NCBI GenBank assembly: GCA_034408935.1
Contig: DAOUMV010000012.1
Coordinates: 186,001 to 250,000 of the forward strand
DNA length: 64,000 nucleotides
Source of the DNA: DAOUMF01 sp034408935
GTDB taxonomy: Bacteria; Chloroflexota; Dehalococcoidia; SM23-28-2; RBG-16-64-32
Direction of reading: 5' to 3'
Shown here: piece after piece, positions 1 to 8,454 of the stretch
How positions within the stretch are numbered: the first letter of the stretch is position 1
Layout: each line of letters opens with the position of its first letter
Translations under genes and position numbers: made by a program
The notes under the pieces: model-generated
What the model was told of the DNA's origin: nothing
Databases searched by the model: none
What the model saw: the letters and a program-made list of their open reading frames with translations, nothing else

Positions 1-138
1 GAGGCGCCGTCCTGCGTGTGCGGTCACCGCGCCCGCATACGGCGGGTCGCCCGGGGCGCCGTGCGACCCTCGGCAGAGGAGATCGCCACCAACCGGCACA
101 GCCGCAGCGCCCGTCTGAGGGCGGCCGAGAAGTTGTAG
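1..138 (+). CDS. rsmH: RsmH, 16S rRNA m4C1402 methyltransferase (3' end only)
   Basis: The first 45 codons in frame 1 are the C-terminal end of RsmH (MraW), the SAM-dependent methyltransferase acting on 16S rRNA C1402 that opens most dcw clusters. The visible residues include CVCGH followed by a basic stretch, then RPSAEEI and RSARLRAAEKL before TAG, which is the usual ending of this family. The catalytic domain lies before the window. The stop codon sits inside the Shine-Dalgarno of the next gene, 8 nt before its GTG, so the two are translationally close. Family assignment rests on this short tail and on position. Confidence 0.85.
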   Translation, partial: EAPSCVCGHRARIRRVARGAVRPSAEEIATNRHSRSARLRAAEKL

Positions 139-146
139 GAGGACCG

Positions 147-578
147 GTGGCCACCGTACAGAAGACGGAACGACACCTGCTGCCAGAGCTCCTGCGATCG
201 CCCAGCCTGCCTATGCTGCTCATCATCAGCGCTCTGGCCATCGGCGTCGCCGCCCTCCTGCCGCTGGTGCAGTCCAGCATCGCGACCAGTACCAACGGTA
301 ACGTCCACCACCTAGAGCAGGAACGGAACGACTGGCAGGCGCGCATCGAGGAGACGGAACTGGAGGTCGCCACGATGGCCAGCCTGGAGCACATCGAGGC
401 AGCAGCCAGGACCGATCTCAAGATGGTGGAGCCCAAGGAGAGCCGCTACATCACTGTCGCGGTGGAGCCGCCGGAGCCGCGCAGGCTGCCCAGCCGTTAC
501 CTGCCACCCGCTGCGGAAGAAGGACAGAGTGAGCCCGCCATCTGGGAGCAGATACTGGACTGGCTGCCCTTACCGTAG
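147..578 (+). CDS. ftsL: FtsL/DivIC-like cell division protein
   Basis: This is a 143-residue bitopic membrane protein with a short cytoplasmic N-terminus, one membrane segment at about residues 21-41, and a Glu/Arg-rich coiled coil at about 52-75. That is the architecture of FtsL, which bridges FtsQ and FtsW/FtsI at the septum. An extended proline-rich tail of about 40 residues follows. The GTG at 147 is chosen because AGGAGG lies at 137-142 just upstream and because a more upstream ATG would run through the rsmH end. FtsL sequences are poorly conserved, so the call depends on topology and on position between rsmH and ftsI. Confidence 0.8.
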   Translation: MATVQKTERHLLPELLRSPSLPMLLIISALAIGVAALLPLVQSSIATSTNGNVHHLEQERNDWQARIEETELEVATMASLEHIEAAARTDLKMVEPKESRYITVAVEPPEPRRLPSRYLPPAAEEGQSEPAIWEQILDWLPLP

Positions 579-589
579 GGAGGAGTAGA

Positions 590-2332
590 GTGGCGTCGCA
601 CAAGGGAGGCGTGAACTGGCGTCTGGGGGCCGTGGTAGCTCTCATCGCCCTGACCGCTCTGGCCCTCGTCGCCCGCCTGGTGCAGCTTCAGGTCGTGGAT
701 CATGAGCGCTACGCCGCGGAAGCCCGCAACATCCACATGGCCCGGGAGACGATGACCGGCCGCCGCGGCGCCCTGCTGGACCGCAACGGATATCCCCTGG
801 CCGCCAGCAAGGAGACCTACGACGTCATGGCTGAGGTAAAGGCCTGGGCGGATCCCGTGGAGGCGAAAAAGGCCGCTGCCGCCATCGCCGCCGTCACGGA
901 CGGCGACCCCAAAGAGATGGTGGCGGCCGTACGAGGAGCCAGTATCTACGAGATTGCTGTCGCCCGTGGCCTCGGCTACGAGCAAGCATCCCGCATCCGG
1001 GAACTGAACCTCCCTGGCGTGCGCCTCCTGCCGAGTAGCACCCGCGTCTACCCGGAAGGCAACTTGGCCGCCCAGCTCATCGGCTTCGTGGGGCGGGACA
1101 ACGTAGGCCTCACCGGGATGGAAGCGGATCTGGAGGGGATCATCGGCGGCTCCCGCGGCACCGTCGTCTTCGAGCGCGACGGGCGGGGCGATCAGATCGC
1201 CCTGGGCGATCGCAGCGAACGCCCCCCTCTCCCCGGTTCCGACGTCGTCCTCACCATCGACCGGTTCATCCAGCGCTTAGCCGAGAAAGAACTGGACCGT
1301 GCCATCAAGGAGCACAAAGCCAAAGGCGGCACCGTCATCGTCATGCAGCCGGAGACGGGCGAGATCCTGGCCATGGCCAGCCGCCCCAGTTTCGACCTCA
1401 CCACGCTCGACCTCAGCGACGAGTCCAAGCTTGCCCTCTTCCGCAACCGTGCCATAACCGACCAGTACGAGCCGGGTTCCGTGTTCAAGCTGATCACGAC
1501 CTCCGCCGCCATCGACCTGGGCCTGGTCAACCCGGACACCTGGTGGTACGACGAAGGCGCCTTCCGCTCCGGCGGCTGGGTCATACACAACTGGGACATG
1601 AGCGCTAACGGGTCGCAGACCGTGACCCAGATCCTGGCCAAGAGCCTCAACACCGGCGCCGCCTGGCTGGCCCAGCAGGTGGGAGCCGAGCGCTTCTATG
1701 ACTACGTATACAGCTTCGGCTTTGGGGAACCTACGGGCTCCGGGCTGAGCGGCGAGGTCGGCGGCCGCGTCCGCACACCCGACAACGACCCCGACAACTG
1801 GCAGCCCGTGGACATGGCCACCAACAGTTTCGGCCAGGGGATCAGCGTCACGCCCCTCCAGATGGCTATGGCCATCGCCGCCATCGCAAACGACGGCCAG
1901 TTCATGAGACCGATGCTGGTCAAGGAGGTCATCAGCCCTAACGGCACCCAGGCTACCCAACCCCAGGTGGTCCGCCAGGTGATCAGTCCGGAGAGCGCCC
2001 GCACCCTGCTGGACATGATGGGCGTTGTAGTCGAGGGAATCCCGGCCATCTCCATGGACGTCCAGGGCTACACGGTGGGCGCCAAGAGCGGCACCGCCAA
2101 CATCGCCTCCGGCGACGGCGGCTACAAGGATAGCGCATACATCTCCTCCTTCATCGGCGTCGCCCCCCTGGAGGACCCTCAGCTTCTGGTGATGGTGAAG
2201 ATCGACGAACCGAAAGGCGTGCCCTGGGGCACCGTCGTCGCCGCCCCCGCCTTCCAACGTCTCGCCCAGGCGGCGCTGGCCTACTTCAAGATCCCGCCTC
2301 AGGAGCCCGCTCTCGTTTCGGAGATCCAATGA
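590..2332 (+). CDS. ftsI: Peptidoglycan D,D-transpeptidase FtsI (PBP2b/PBP3 class)
   Basis: This 580-residue protein is a monofunctional class B penicillin-binding protein that cross-links septal peptidoglycan on the outer face of the membrane. It has an N-terminal membrane anchor (about residues 13-33), a PBP dimerisation domain (about 50-205) starting at the RRGALLDRNG motif, and a transpeptidase domain with all three active-site motifs: SVFK with nucleophile S297 and K300, SLN at 352-354 and KSG at 499-501. There is no PASTA domain. The GTG start at 590 follows GGGAGGAG with good spacing. It is followed after 19 nt by murF; the murE gene usually found between ftsI and murF is absent. Confidence 0.95.
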   Translation: MASHKGGVNWRLGAVVALIALTALALVARLVQLQVVDHERYAAEARNIHMARETMTGRRGALLDRNGYPLAASKETYDVMAEVKAWADPVEAKKAAAAIAAVTDGDPKEMVAAVRGASIYEIAVARGLGYEQASRIRELNLPGVRLLPSSTRVYPEGNLAAQLIGFVGRDNVGLTGMEADLEGIIGGSRGTVVFERDGRGDQIALGDRSERPPLPGSDVVLTIDRFIQRLAEKELDRAIKEHKAKGGTVIVMQPETGEILAMASRPSFDLTTLDLSDESKLALFRNRAITDQYEPGSVFKLITTSAAIDLGLVNPDTWWYDEGAFRSGGWVIHNWDMSANGSQTVTQILAKSLNTGAAWLAQQVGAERFYDYVYSFGFGEPTGSGLSGEVGGRVRTPDNDPDNWQPVDMATNSFGQGISVTPLQMAMAIAAIANDGQFMRPMLVKEVISPNGTQATQPQVVRQVISPESARTLLDMMGVVVEGIPAISMDVQGYTVGAKSGTANIASGDGGYKDSAYISSFIGVAPLEDPQLLVMVKIDEPKGVPWGTVVAAPAFQRLAQAALAYFKIPPQEPALVSEIQ

Positions 2333-2351
2333 TCGGTTAGTATCTGGAAGG

Positions 2352-3728
2352 ATGCTAGCGGTGGACAGAGTAGTTCAGGGGACGGCTGAACTCCTGGTCG
2401 CCAGGCGCGGCCCGGCCGACCGCGCCTTCAACCGCGCTGTCATCGACTCCCGCCAGGTCCAGCCAGGCGACCTCTTCTTCGCCCTCCACGGCGAGCACAC
2501 CAACGGTCACGATTTCGTGCAGGACGCCCTGGCCAGAGGAGCGGCAGGCCTGGTAGTAGAGCGCCCGCTGGAGGCCCCGCCGGAAGTGGCCGTCTTCCAG
2601 GTCAGCGACTCCCTCTCCGCCCTCCAGCGGTTAGCCGCCCACTGGCGGTCCCATCACGATGTACGTGTGGTGGGGGTAACCGGCAGCGTTGGCAAGACGA
2701 CCTGCAAGGAGCTCGTCGCCGCCGTCCTCGGCACCCGCTGGCGGGTGCTCAAGAGCCCCGCCAACCTGAACACTGAGATCGGCCTCCCTCTCACCCTGCT
2801 CGAATTGACCGCGGAACACCAGCGCGCCGTCCTGGAGATGGCGATGTACGGGCCCGGCGAGATCGATCTCCTCTGCCACATCGCCCAACCCCAAGTGGGC
2901 GTCGTCACCAACGTGGGACCCGTGCACCTGGAGCGGCTGGGCTCCCTGGGGGCCATCGCCGCCGCCAAGGCGGAGCTGGTGAACTCCCTGCCCACGGACG
3001 GCGTGGCCGTCCTAAACGGGGACGACTCCAACGTGGCCGCCATGGCCTCGAGCACGAAGGCCGGAGTCCTCCTCTACGGCCGCTCCTCCCAGTGCGACGT
3101 CCGTGGCCGCGATCTGGCCAGCCGCGGCCTGGAGGGAATCTCCTTCCGCCTGACCTACGGTGAGAGCTCGACGGCGGTAACGGCACCCCTGCCCGGCGGC
3201 CACCACCTCTACCCCGCCCTGGCTGCTGCCGCCGTGGGACTGGCCGAGGGCATGACCCTGGATGAAGTCGCCGCGGCCCTGCAGGGGGCCAGGCCCGAGC
3301 TGCGCCTGCGCATCCTGACCGCTCCCAACGGCGCCACCATCCTGGACGACACCTACAACGCCAGCCCGCAGTCGATGCTCGCCGCCCTGGATCTGCTGGC
3401 CGAGCTCCAGGGTCGCCGCATCGCGCTGCTGGGGGAGATGCGGGAGTTGGGCACGGCCGAGGAGGAGGGCCATCGTCAGGTGGGTGAGCGCGCCGCCGGC
3501 TGCGCCGACCTCGTCCTCGTCGTCGGCGAGCGAGCACGGCCGCTGTACGAGGCGGCACGAGCGACGGGCCCGGCCGAGGTCCGCTTCCTAGCCTCGACCC
3601 AGGAAGCCGCACCCATTCTCCGCGACGAGCTGCAACCCAGCGACTACCTGCTGGTCAAGGCCTCGCGGGCCGTGACCCTGGAGTCCGTAGTCGACGCCCT
3701 GGTGGCGCCCGAGACGGGTGCGACATGA
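2352..3728 (+). CDS. murF: UDP-MurNAc-tripeptide:D-Ala-D-Ala ligase MurF
   Basis: MurF adds D-alanyl-D-alanine to UDP-MurNAc-tripeptide in the cytoplasm, using ATP. The 458-residue sequence has the Mur ligase three-domain layout: an N-terminal UDP-binding part (IDSRQVQPGDLFFAL), the ATP-binding domain with P-loop GVTGSVGKTT (about 108-117, K115), and a C-terminal domain with the NASPQSM and LGEMRELG segments. The ATG at 2352 lies directly on a GGAAGG, which is too close; the in-frame GTG at 2361 has 9 nt spacing and may be the true start. The end overlaps mraY by ATGA. Confidence 0.95.
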   Translation: MLAVDRVVQGTAELLVARRGPADRAFNRAVIDSRQVQPGDLFFALHGEHTNGHDFVQDALARGAAGLVVERPLEAPPEVAVFQVSDSLSALQRLAAHWRSHHDVRVVGVTGSVGKTTCKELVAAVLGTRWRVLKSPANLNTEIGLPLTLLELTAEHQRAVLEMAMYGPGEIDLLCHIAQPQVGVVTNVGPVHLERLGSLGAIAAAKAELVNSLPTDGVAVLNGDDSNVAAMASSTKAGVLLYGRSSQCDVRGRDLASRGLEGISFRLTYGESSTAVTAPLPGGHHLYPALAAAAVGLAEGMTLDEVAAALQGARPELRLRILTAPNGATILDDTYNASPQSMLAALDLLAELQGRRIALLGEMRELGTAEEEGHRQVGERAAGCADLVLVVGERARPLYEAARATGPAEVRFLASTQEAAPILRDELQPSDYLLVKASRAVTLESVVDALVAPETGAT

Positions 3729-4690
3729 TCTATGCCCTGAGCGTGGGAGCGATGACCCTGACAGCGACGGCGATAGCGGGAAGGCCGTTCGTGGAGCTGC
3801 TGCGCCGCCTGAAGGCGGGCAAGCAGATCAGCGAGTGGGGGCCGGAGAGCCATCAGACCAAGGCCGGCACGCCCACCATGGGCGGTCTCCTCATCCTGGC
3901 CGCGGTCATCGGCTTCAGCGTCGCCGCCAACCTGGTCGGGCACCAATCCATCGGCCTCCCTCTGGCGGTCATGGCAGCGCTGGGCGCCCTCGGCTTCCTA
4001 GACGATCTGGGCTCCCTCCAGTCCGTTAAGGGCGGATGGGCCGCGCTCAACAAGAGGGTGAAGTTCGTCGCCTTCGTCGCCATCGGCATCGCCGCCGCCT
4101 TCGGCCTCTACGAAGGACTGGATCTGAGCGCCGTCAACGTCCCCTACGCCGAGCGCTACGACTTGGGCGCCTGGTACGTACCCATCGCGGTGGGCGTAAT
4201 CGTCCTCACTGCGGGCGGCGTCGCCGTCAGCGACGGCCTCGACGGCCTCGCTGTCGGCACCTCGGCCGTCGCCTTCGGCGCTTACGGGATCATCGCCCTC
4301 ATCCAGGATCAGACGTTCCTAGCCACGTTCTGCTTCACTGTGACCGGGGCGGTGCTGGGCTTCCTCTGGCACAACAGCTACCCGGCCCAGATGTTCATGG
4401 GCGATACTGGCGCCCTGGCCCTGGGCGGCGGCCTGGCCACCGCCGCCTTCATGACCGGCCAGTGGCTGGTCCTACCCCTCATCGGCATCGTGTTCGTCCT
4501 TGAGGGGTCATCCGATGTCCTCCAAGTGGGCTACTACCGCCTGACCGGCGGCAAGCGCATCTTCCGCATGGCTCCGCTACACCACCACTTCGAGAAGCTG
4601 GGCTGGAGCGAGCCCCAGGTGGTGCAGCGGTTCTGGCTCATCGGCATCCTGGGTGCAGTCGTAGGCACGATTCTGGCGATAGAGGTCTAG
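3725..4690 (+). CDS. mraY: Phospho-MurNAc-pentapeptide translocase MraY
   Basis: MraY transfers phospho-MurNAc-pentapeptide to undecaprenyl phosphate, forming lipid I. The 321-residue polytopic protein shows the family signatures: KAGTPTMGG (47-55 region), the Mg-binding FLDD (about 91-94), DGLDGLA (170-176), FMGDTGALALGG (D227 region) and PLHHHFEKLGW near the C-terminus. One oddity is that the segment before DGLDGLA reads LTAGGVAVS, whereas most family members carry asparagines there (NAVNLT type). The gene starts inside the murF stop (ATGA) and is 1 nt from murD. Confidence 0.95.
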   Translation: MIYALSVGAMTLTATAIAGRPFVELLRRLKAGKQISEWGPESHQTKAGTPTMGGLLILAAVIGFSVAANLVGHQSIGLPLAVMAALGALGFLDDLGSLQSVKGGWAALNKRVKFVAFVAIGIAAAFGLYEGLDLSAVNVPYAERYDLGAWYVPIAVGVIVLTAGGVAVSDGLDGLAVGTSAVAFGAYGIIALIQDQTFLATFCFTVTGAVLGFLWHNSYPAQMFMGDTGALALGGGLATAAFMTGQWLVLPLIGIVFVLEGSSDVLQVGYYRLTGGKRIFRMAPLHHHFEKLGWSEPQVVQRFWLIGILGAVVGTILAIEV

Positions 4691-4691
4691 C

Positions 4692-6134
4692 ATGAACCTT
4701 GACCGCCTGGTCGATCTGGACTTTGCCGATAAGCGGGTCACCGTCGTGGGCCTGGGGTTGGAGGGGGTGGACACCGTCCGCTACCTCGCCTCCCGCGGCG
4801 CCCGGGTCACCGTCAGCGACGCCAAGCCACGCAAGCGCCTGGCCGACCGCGTCCAGCAGGTGGCCAACCTACCCATCCGCTTCTCCCTGGGCGGCAACGA
4901 CCCCCGGGCTGTGACCAACGCTGACGCCGTCTTCGTCTCCCAGGGGGTGCCCCTGGACCTGCCCGGCCTGGACGAGGCCCGCGGCCAGGGAGTCCCCGTC
5001 TGGTCCATGCTCACCCTGTTCATGGAACTCTGCCCGGGGCCCATCGTCGGCATCACCGGCTCCAGCGGTAAGACCACTACTACCGCCCTCCTGGGCGAGA
5101 TGTTCCGCGCCGATGAGAAGCCGGTATTCGTGGGTGGCAACATCGGCGTCGGCCTCCTGGATCACCTGTCGGATGTCCGTGCCTACACCTGGGTCGTGCT
5201 GGAGATAAGCCACACCCAGCTCCAGATGGCCACCCGCAGCCCACACGTGGCCTGCCTCCTCAACGTCACCCCCAACCATCTAGACCGCTTCCCCTGGGAG
5301 CAGTACCGCGACCTGAAGCGCAACGTTTACCGGTTCCAGATGGCGGAGGACGTGGCCGTCTTCAGCTACGACGACCCGGAGACGCAGGCAATCGCCGCCG
5401 AGGCCCGAGGGGCGCGGGTCTGGTTCAGCCTGGGCGACCAGATACCCGGCGACGGTGTCTATGTGCGCGACGGTCAGGCCCGCTTCCGCCGCGGCCGCTA
5501 CGACGAGCCTCTCTTCCCCCCCAGCTCCCTGCGCCTGCGCGGCCGACACAACCAGCAGAACGCCGTGGCCGCCGCCGCCGTGGCCTCCGCCTGCGGCGTC
5601 ACGCCGGAGGCCATCGCATCCGCGGTCGAATCGTTCACCGGCCCGCCTCACCGGCTGGAGCACGTGGCTACGCTCGACGGCGCCGACTACTACAACGACA
5701 GCATCGCCACCACGCCCGAGCGCACCCTGGCCGGTATCCGCTCCTTCGAGCAGCCTCTTGTCCTCCTGCTGGGCGGCCGCGACAAGCACCTGCCCCTGGA
5801 GGAGCTGGCCCGAGAGTCCGCCTCCGGCAGATGCCGGGCCGTGATCCTCTTCGGAGAGTCGGCGCCCAAGCTGGAGGCAGCCCTGCGCCGTGCCCGTCCA
5901 TCGGCGGGGGAGGGCGCCGCCGCAGCGGGGGCCAAGGGAGTCCGCATCGTCCGCGTCGCCGGCCTGCCCGAGGCCGTCGAGGCGGCCCGCCGCTACGCCC
6001 GGCCTGGCGACGCCGTCCTCCTTTCCCCCGCCTGTACCAGCTTCGACGCCTACGACAACTTCGAGCGCCGAGGCGAGCACTTTCGCTCCCTGGTCAGCCA
6101 GTACGTGAAGGAGGTGCAGGTATCGCTGCCCTAG
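4692..6134 (+). CDS. murD: UDP-MurNAc-L-Ala:D-Glu ligase MurD
   Basis: MurD adds D-glutamate to UDP-MurNAc-L-alanine. The 480-residue protein has an N-terminal Rossmann-like UDP-binding domain (VTVVGLGLEGVDTVRYL), the ATPase P-loop GITGSSGKTT (K127), NVTPNHLDRF, and C-terminal motifs GGRDKHLP and SPACTSFDAYDNFERRGEHF, which are typical of MurD. A glycine/alanine-rich loop at about residues 400-415 (SAGEGAAAAGAKG) looks like a lineage insertion. The 3' end overlaps the proposed ftsW start by 13 nt and contains its Shine-Dalgarno. Confidence 0.95.
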   Translation: MNLDRLVDLDFADKRVTVVGLGLEGVDTVRYLASRGARVTVSDAKPRKRLADRVQQVANLPIRFSLGGNDPRAVTNADAVFVSQGVPLDLPGLDEARGQGVPVWSMLTLFMELCPGPIVGITGSSGKTTTTALLGEMFRADEKPVFVGGNIGVGLLDHLSDVRAYTWVVLEISHTQLQMATRSPHVACLLNVTPNHLDRFPWEQYRDLKRNVYRFQMAEDVAVFSYDDPETQAIAAEARGARVWFSLGDQIPGDGVYVRDGQARFRRGRYDEPLFPPSSLRLRGRHNQQNAVAAAAVASACGVTPEAIASAVESFTGPPHRLEHVATLDGADYYNDSIATTPERTLAGIRSFEQPLVLLLGGRDKHLPLEELARESASGRCRAVILFGESAPKLEAALRRARPSAGEGAAAAGAKGVRIVRVAGLPEAVEAARRYARPGDAVLLSPACTSFDAYDNFERRGEHFRSLVSQYVKEVQVSLP

Positions 6135-7339
6135 AGAGCGGCCGCCTGCGCCCGGGCCAGCCGGACTACCTCCTGCTGGTGGCTACCGCCATGCTCCTGC
6201 TGGCCGGCCTCCTCACCGTGTACACGGCCAGCTTCGCCGTGGGCTATTTGGCGTATGGCGACGCCAACCACTTCGTCGTGCGACAGGGCATCTACGCCAT
6301 CGCCGGCCTGGCGGCGCTCGTGTACTTCATGCGGCTGGACTACCACCAGCTACGGTACCTAGCCGTACCGATGATGGTGCTGGCGCTCGTGGGCCTGCTG
6401 GCCGTGCTGATCCCGGGCGTCGGCGTCGAGCGCAACGGGGCCAGGCGGTGGCTGGAGCTGGGCCCCGTCACGTTCCAGCCCAGCGAGTTCGCTAAGCTGG
6501 CCGTCATCATCTACATCTCGGCCTGGCTGGCTGGACGCCGCGAGAACATCAGCAAGTTCACCCTGGGGCTCGTGCCCTTCGTGCTCATGGTCAGCGTCGT
6601 CGGCGGCCTAGTCATCGTCGAGCCGGACATGGGCACCGCCATCATTATCGTCCTCACCACCAGCACTCTCTTCTTCATCGCCGGAGCGCCCCTCAGCCAC
6701 CTGGCCCTCCTCATGGTCAGCGGCGGCCTTGTCAGCTACGCCATGATCCTGGCCCAGGACTACCGCCTGGACCGCATCGGTTCTTTCGTCTCCCCCGAGG
6801 CGGATCCTCAGGGCAGCGGCTTCCACATCCTCCAGCTCCTCATCGCCCTGGGCAGCGGCGGCGTCACCGGCCTCGGCTGGGGGGTCAGCCGTCAGAAGTT
6901 CTTCTACGTCCCCGGCGCCCACACGGACGGCGTCTTCGCCATCATCGGCGAGGAGCTGGGGTTCATCGGCATCCTTGGCATCCTGGGCCTGTTCGCCTTC
7001 TTCGTTTACCGGGCCCTCAAGGCCACGCTGGCCTCCCGTGATCAGTTTGGCACCTTACTGGGGGTAGGCATCCTGAGCTGGATCGCCTACCAGACGCTCA
7101 TCAACATCGGCGGCATCACGCGCTCCATCCCCCTGACAGGGGTACCGTTGCCCTTCCTCAGCTACGGCGGCTCCGCTCTGGTGGCCGTCATGGCCGGGGC
7201 CGGCATCCTTCTCAGCCTATCGCGATACGGCCACGACCGCCGCTATGGTGGGCGGCCCAAGGCCCGCGCCAAGCCTACCAGGAGGCAGGGCCGCCGCTAC
7301 GCCCAACGCGGGCAAGCACTTGGGAGGCACCCGGCATGA
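6122..7339 (+). CDS. ftsW: SEDS glycosyltransferase FtsW, apparent ATC start
   Basis: FtsW polymerises lipid II at the septum together with FtsI. The product (405 residues) has about ten membrane segments beginning at PDYLLLVATAMLLL, and SEDS signatures including GARRWLELGPVTFQPSEFAKL, VEPDMGTA, GEELGFIG and GVPLPFLSYGGS. The reading frame has no ATG, GTG or TTG between the murD interior and the first membrane helix. Instead AAGGAGGT at 6108-6115 is followed 6 nt later by ATC at 6122, giving a normal 13-residue cytoplasmic N-terminus. A start further upstream would run about 290 nt through murD in another frame. The function is secure; the ATC start is inferred. Confidence 0.88.
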   Translation: MAALESGRLRPGQPDYLLLVATAMLLLAGLLTVYTASFAVGYLAYGDANHFVVRQGIYAIAGLAALVYFMRLDYHQLRYLAVPMMVLALVGLLAVLIPGVGVERNGARRWLELGPVTFQPSEFAKLAVIIYISAWLAGRRENISKFTLGLVPFVLMVSVVGGLVIVEPDMGTAIIIVLTTSTLFFIAGAPLSHLALLMVSGGLVSYAMILAQDYRLDRIGSFVSPEADPQGSGFHILQLLIALGSGGVTGLGWGVSRQKFFYVPGAHTDGVFAIIGEELGFIGILGILGLFAFFVYRALKATLASRDQFGTLLGVGILSWIAYQTLINIGGITRSIPLTGVPLPFLSYGGSALVAVMAGAGILLSLSRYGHDRRYGGRPKARAKPTRRQGRRYAQRGQALGRHPA

Positions 7340-8454
7340 GGCTGGCCCTGTGCGGCGGCGGCACCGGCGGCCACGTCTACCCGGCCCTCGTCATCGCTGC
7401 CGCCCTCCAGCGCGAACTGCCCGCCGGCGCCAAGCTGGAGCCCCTCTACCTCGGCGCGCAGGAGGGCGCCGAGGTAGACCTCATGAAACGGGCCGACATA
7501 CCGCTACAGCTCATCTCCTCCGGCCCCATCCGGGGCCGCAACCCTCTCGAGCTAACCCGCAACGCGGCCCGCATGGCCAGGGGCGTGCCCCAAGCCCGGC
7601 GGGCGCTCTCTAAGTTCGGCGCCGAGATCGTCCTCTCCACCGGCGGTTACGCCAGCTTCCCCGTGGCCCTCGCCGCCCGCTCCCGCAAGATCCCCGTCGC
7701 GCTCTACCTCCCCGATGTCTACCCCGGATGGGCGGTCCGGGCCATCGCCCGCCTGGCCCACCGCATCGCCGCCACCGCCCCCGAATCGCTGCGCAGGCTC
7801 CCCCACGGCAAAGCCGTGGTCACCGGCTACCCGGTGCGGGAGGAGTTCTGGCAAGTCAGCAGGCCCGAGGGCCGCCGCCGCCTGGAGCTTGACCCAAAAG
7901 ACAAAGTGCTGTTCGTCGCCGGCGCATCTCAAGGGGCACACAGCATCAACCAGGCGGTAGCGGACAACCTGCGCAGCCTTCTAGGGTTATGTGAAGTCAT
8001 CCACATCAGCGGCCGCGACGACAAAGAGTGGCTTGCCGGCCTGGCGAACGACCTGCCAGACAAGCTCCGTCCCCGGTATCACTTGTTCGGCTACCTGCAC
8101 GAGGAGTTTCCCTGGGCGATGGCTGCTGCCGACCTTGCCCTCTGCCGCGCCGGAGCCTCCGTCCTGGGCGAACTTCCCGCCGTCGGCCTGCCCGCCGTCC
8201 TCGTCCCGTACCCCTACGCCGGTGCCCACCAGAGGCTCAACGCCCGTCACCTGGCGGACAACCACACCGCCGTGGTTCTGGACGACAGCGACCTGGGATC
8301 GATGTTCTCCCTCGTCAGCGACCTGCTGCAGGACAGCGCCCGGCTGGACGCCATGAGCCAGGCCTCGCGCCGGCTGGCCCGGCCGGAGGCCGCCAGCAGC
8401 ATCGCCAGGCTCATCCTAGAGATGTCCGCCTCTGGCGGGGCGACGGAACCATGA
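7336..8454 (+). CDS. murG: UDP-GlcNAc transferase MurG
   Basis: MurG adds GlcNAc to lipid I to make lipid II at the inner membrane face. The 372-residue GT-B enzyme has the N-terminal GGGTGGHVYPAL donor/lipid loop, STGGYASFP, VTGYPVREEF, and the C-terminal UDP-GlcNAc site with RAGASVLGELPAVGLPAVLVPYPYAGAHQRLNA. In most MurG the stretch before the proline-rich loop reads SRAGA.T..E, and that is well matched here. The gene overlaps ftsW and murC by ATGA at both ends. Confidence 0.95.
   Translation: MRLALCGGGTGGHVYPALVIAAALQRELPAGAKLEPLYLGAQEGAEVDLMKRADIPLQLISSGPIRGRNPLELTRNAARMARGVPQARRALSKFGAEIVLSTGGYASFPVALAARSRKIPVALYLPDVYPGWAVRAIARLAHRIAATAPESLRRLPHGKAVVTGYPVREEFWQVSRPEGRRRLELDPKDKVLFVAGASQGAHSINQAVADNLRSLLGLCEVIHISGRDDKEWLAGLANDLPDKLRPRYHLFGYLHEEFPWAMAAADLALCRAGASVLGELPAVGLPAVLVPYPYAGAHQRLNARHLADNHTAVVLDDSDLGSMFSLVSDLLQDSARLDAMSQASRRLARPEAASSIARLILEMSASGGATEP

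Noticed and set aside
24..311. Open frame on the minus strand opposite rsmH/ftsL
   Set aside because: High-GC shadow of the genes on the plus strand; no Shine-Dalgarno, no family resemblance. Many similar antisense frames throughout the window were dropped for the same reason.
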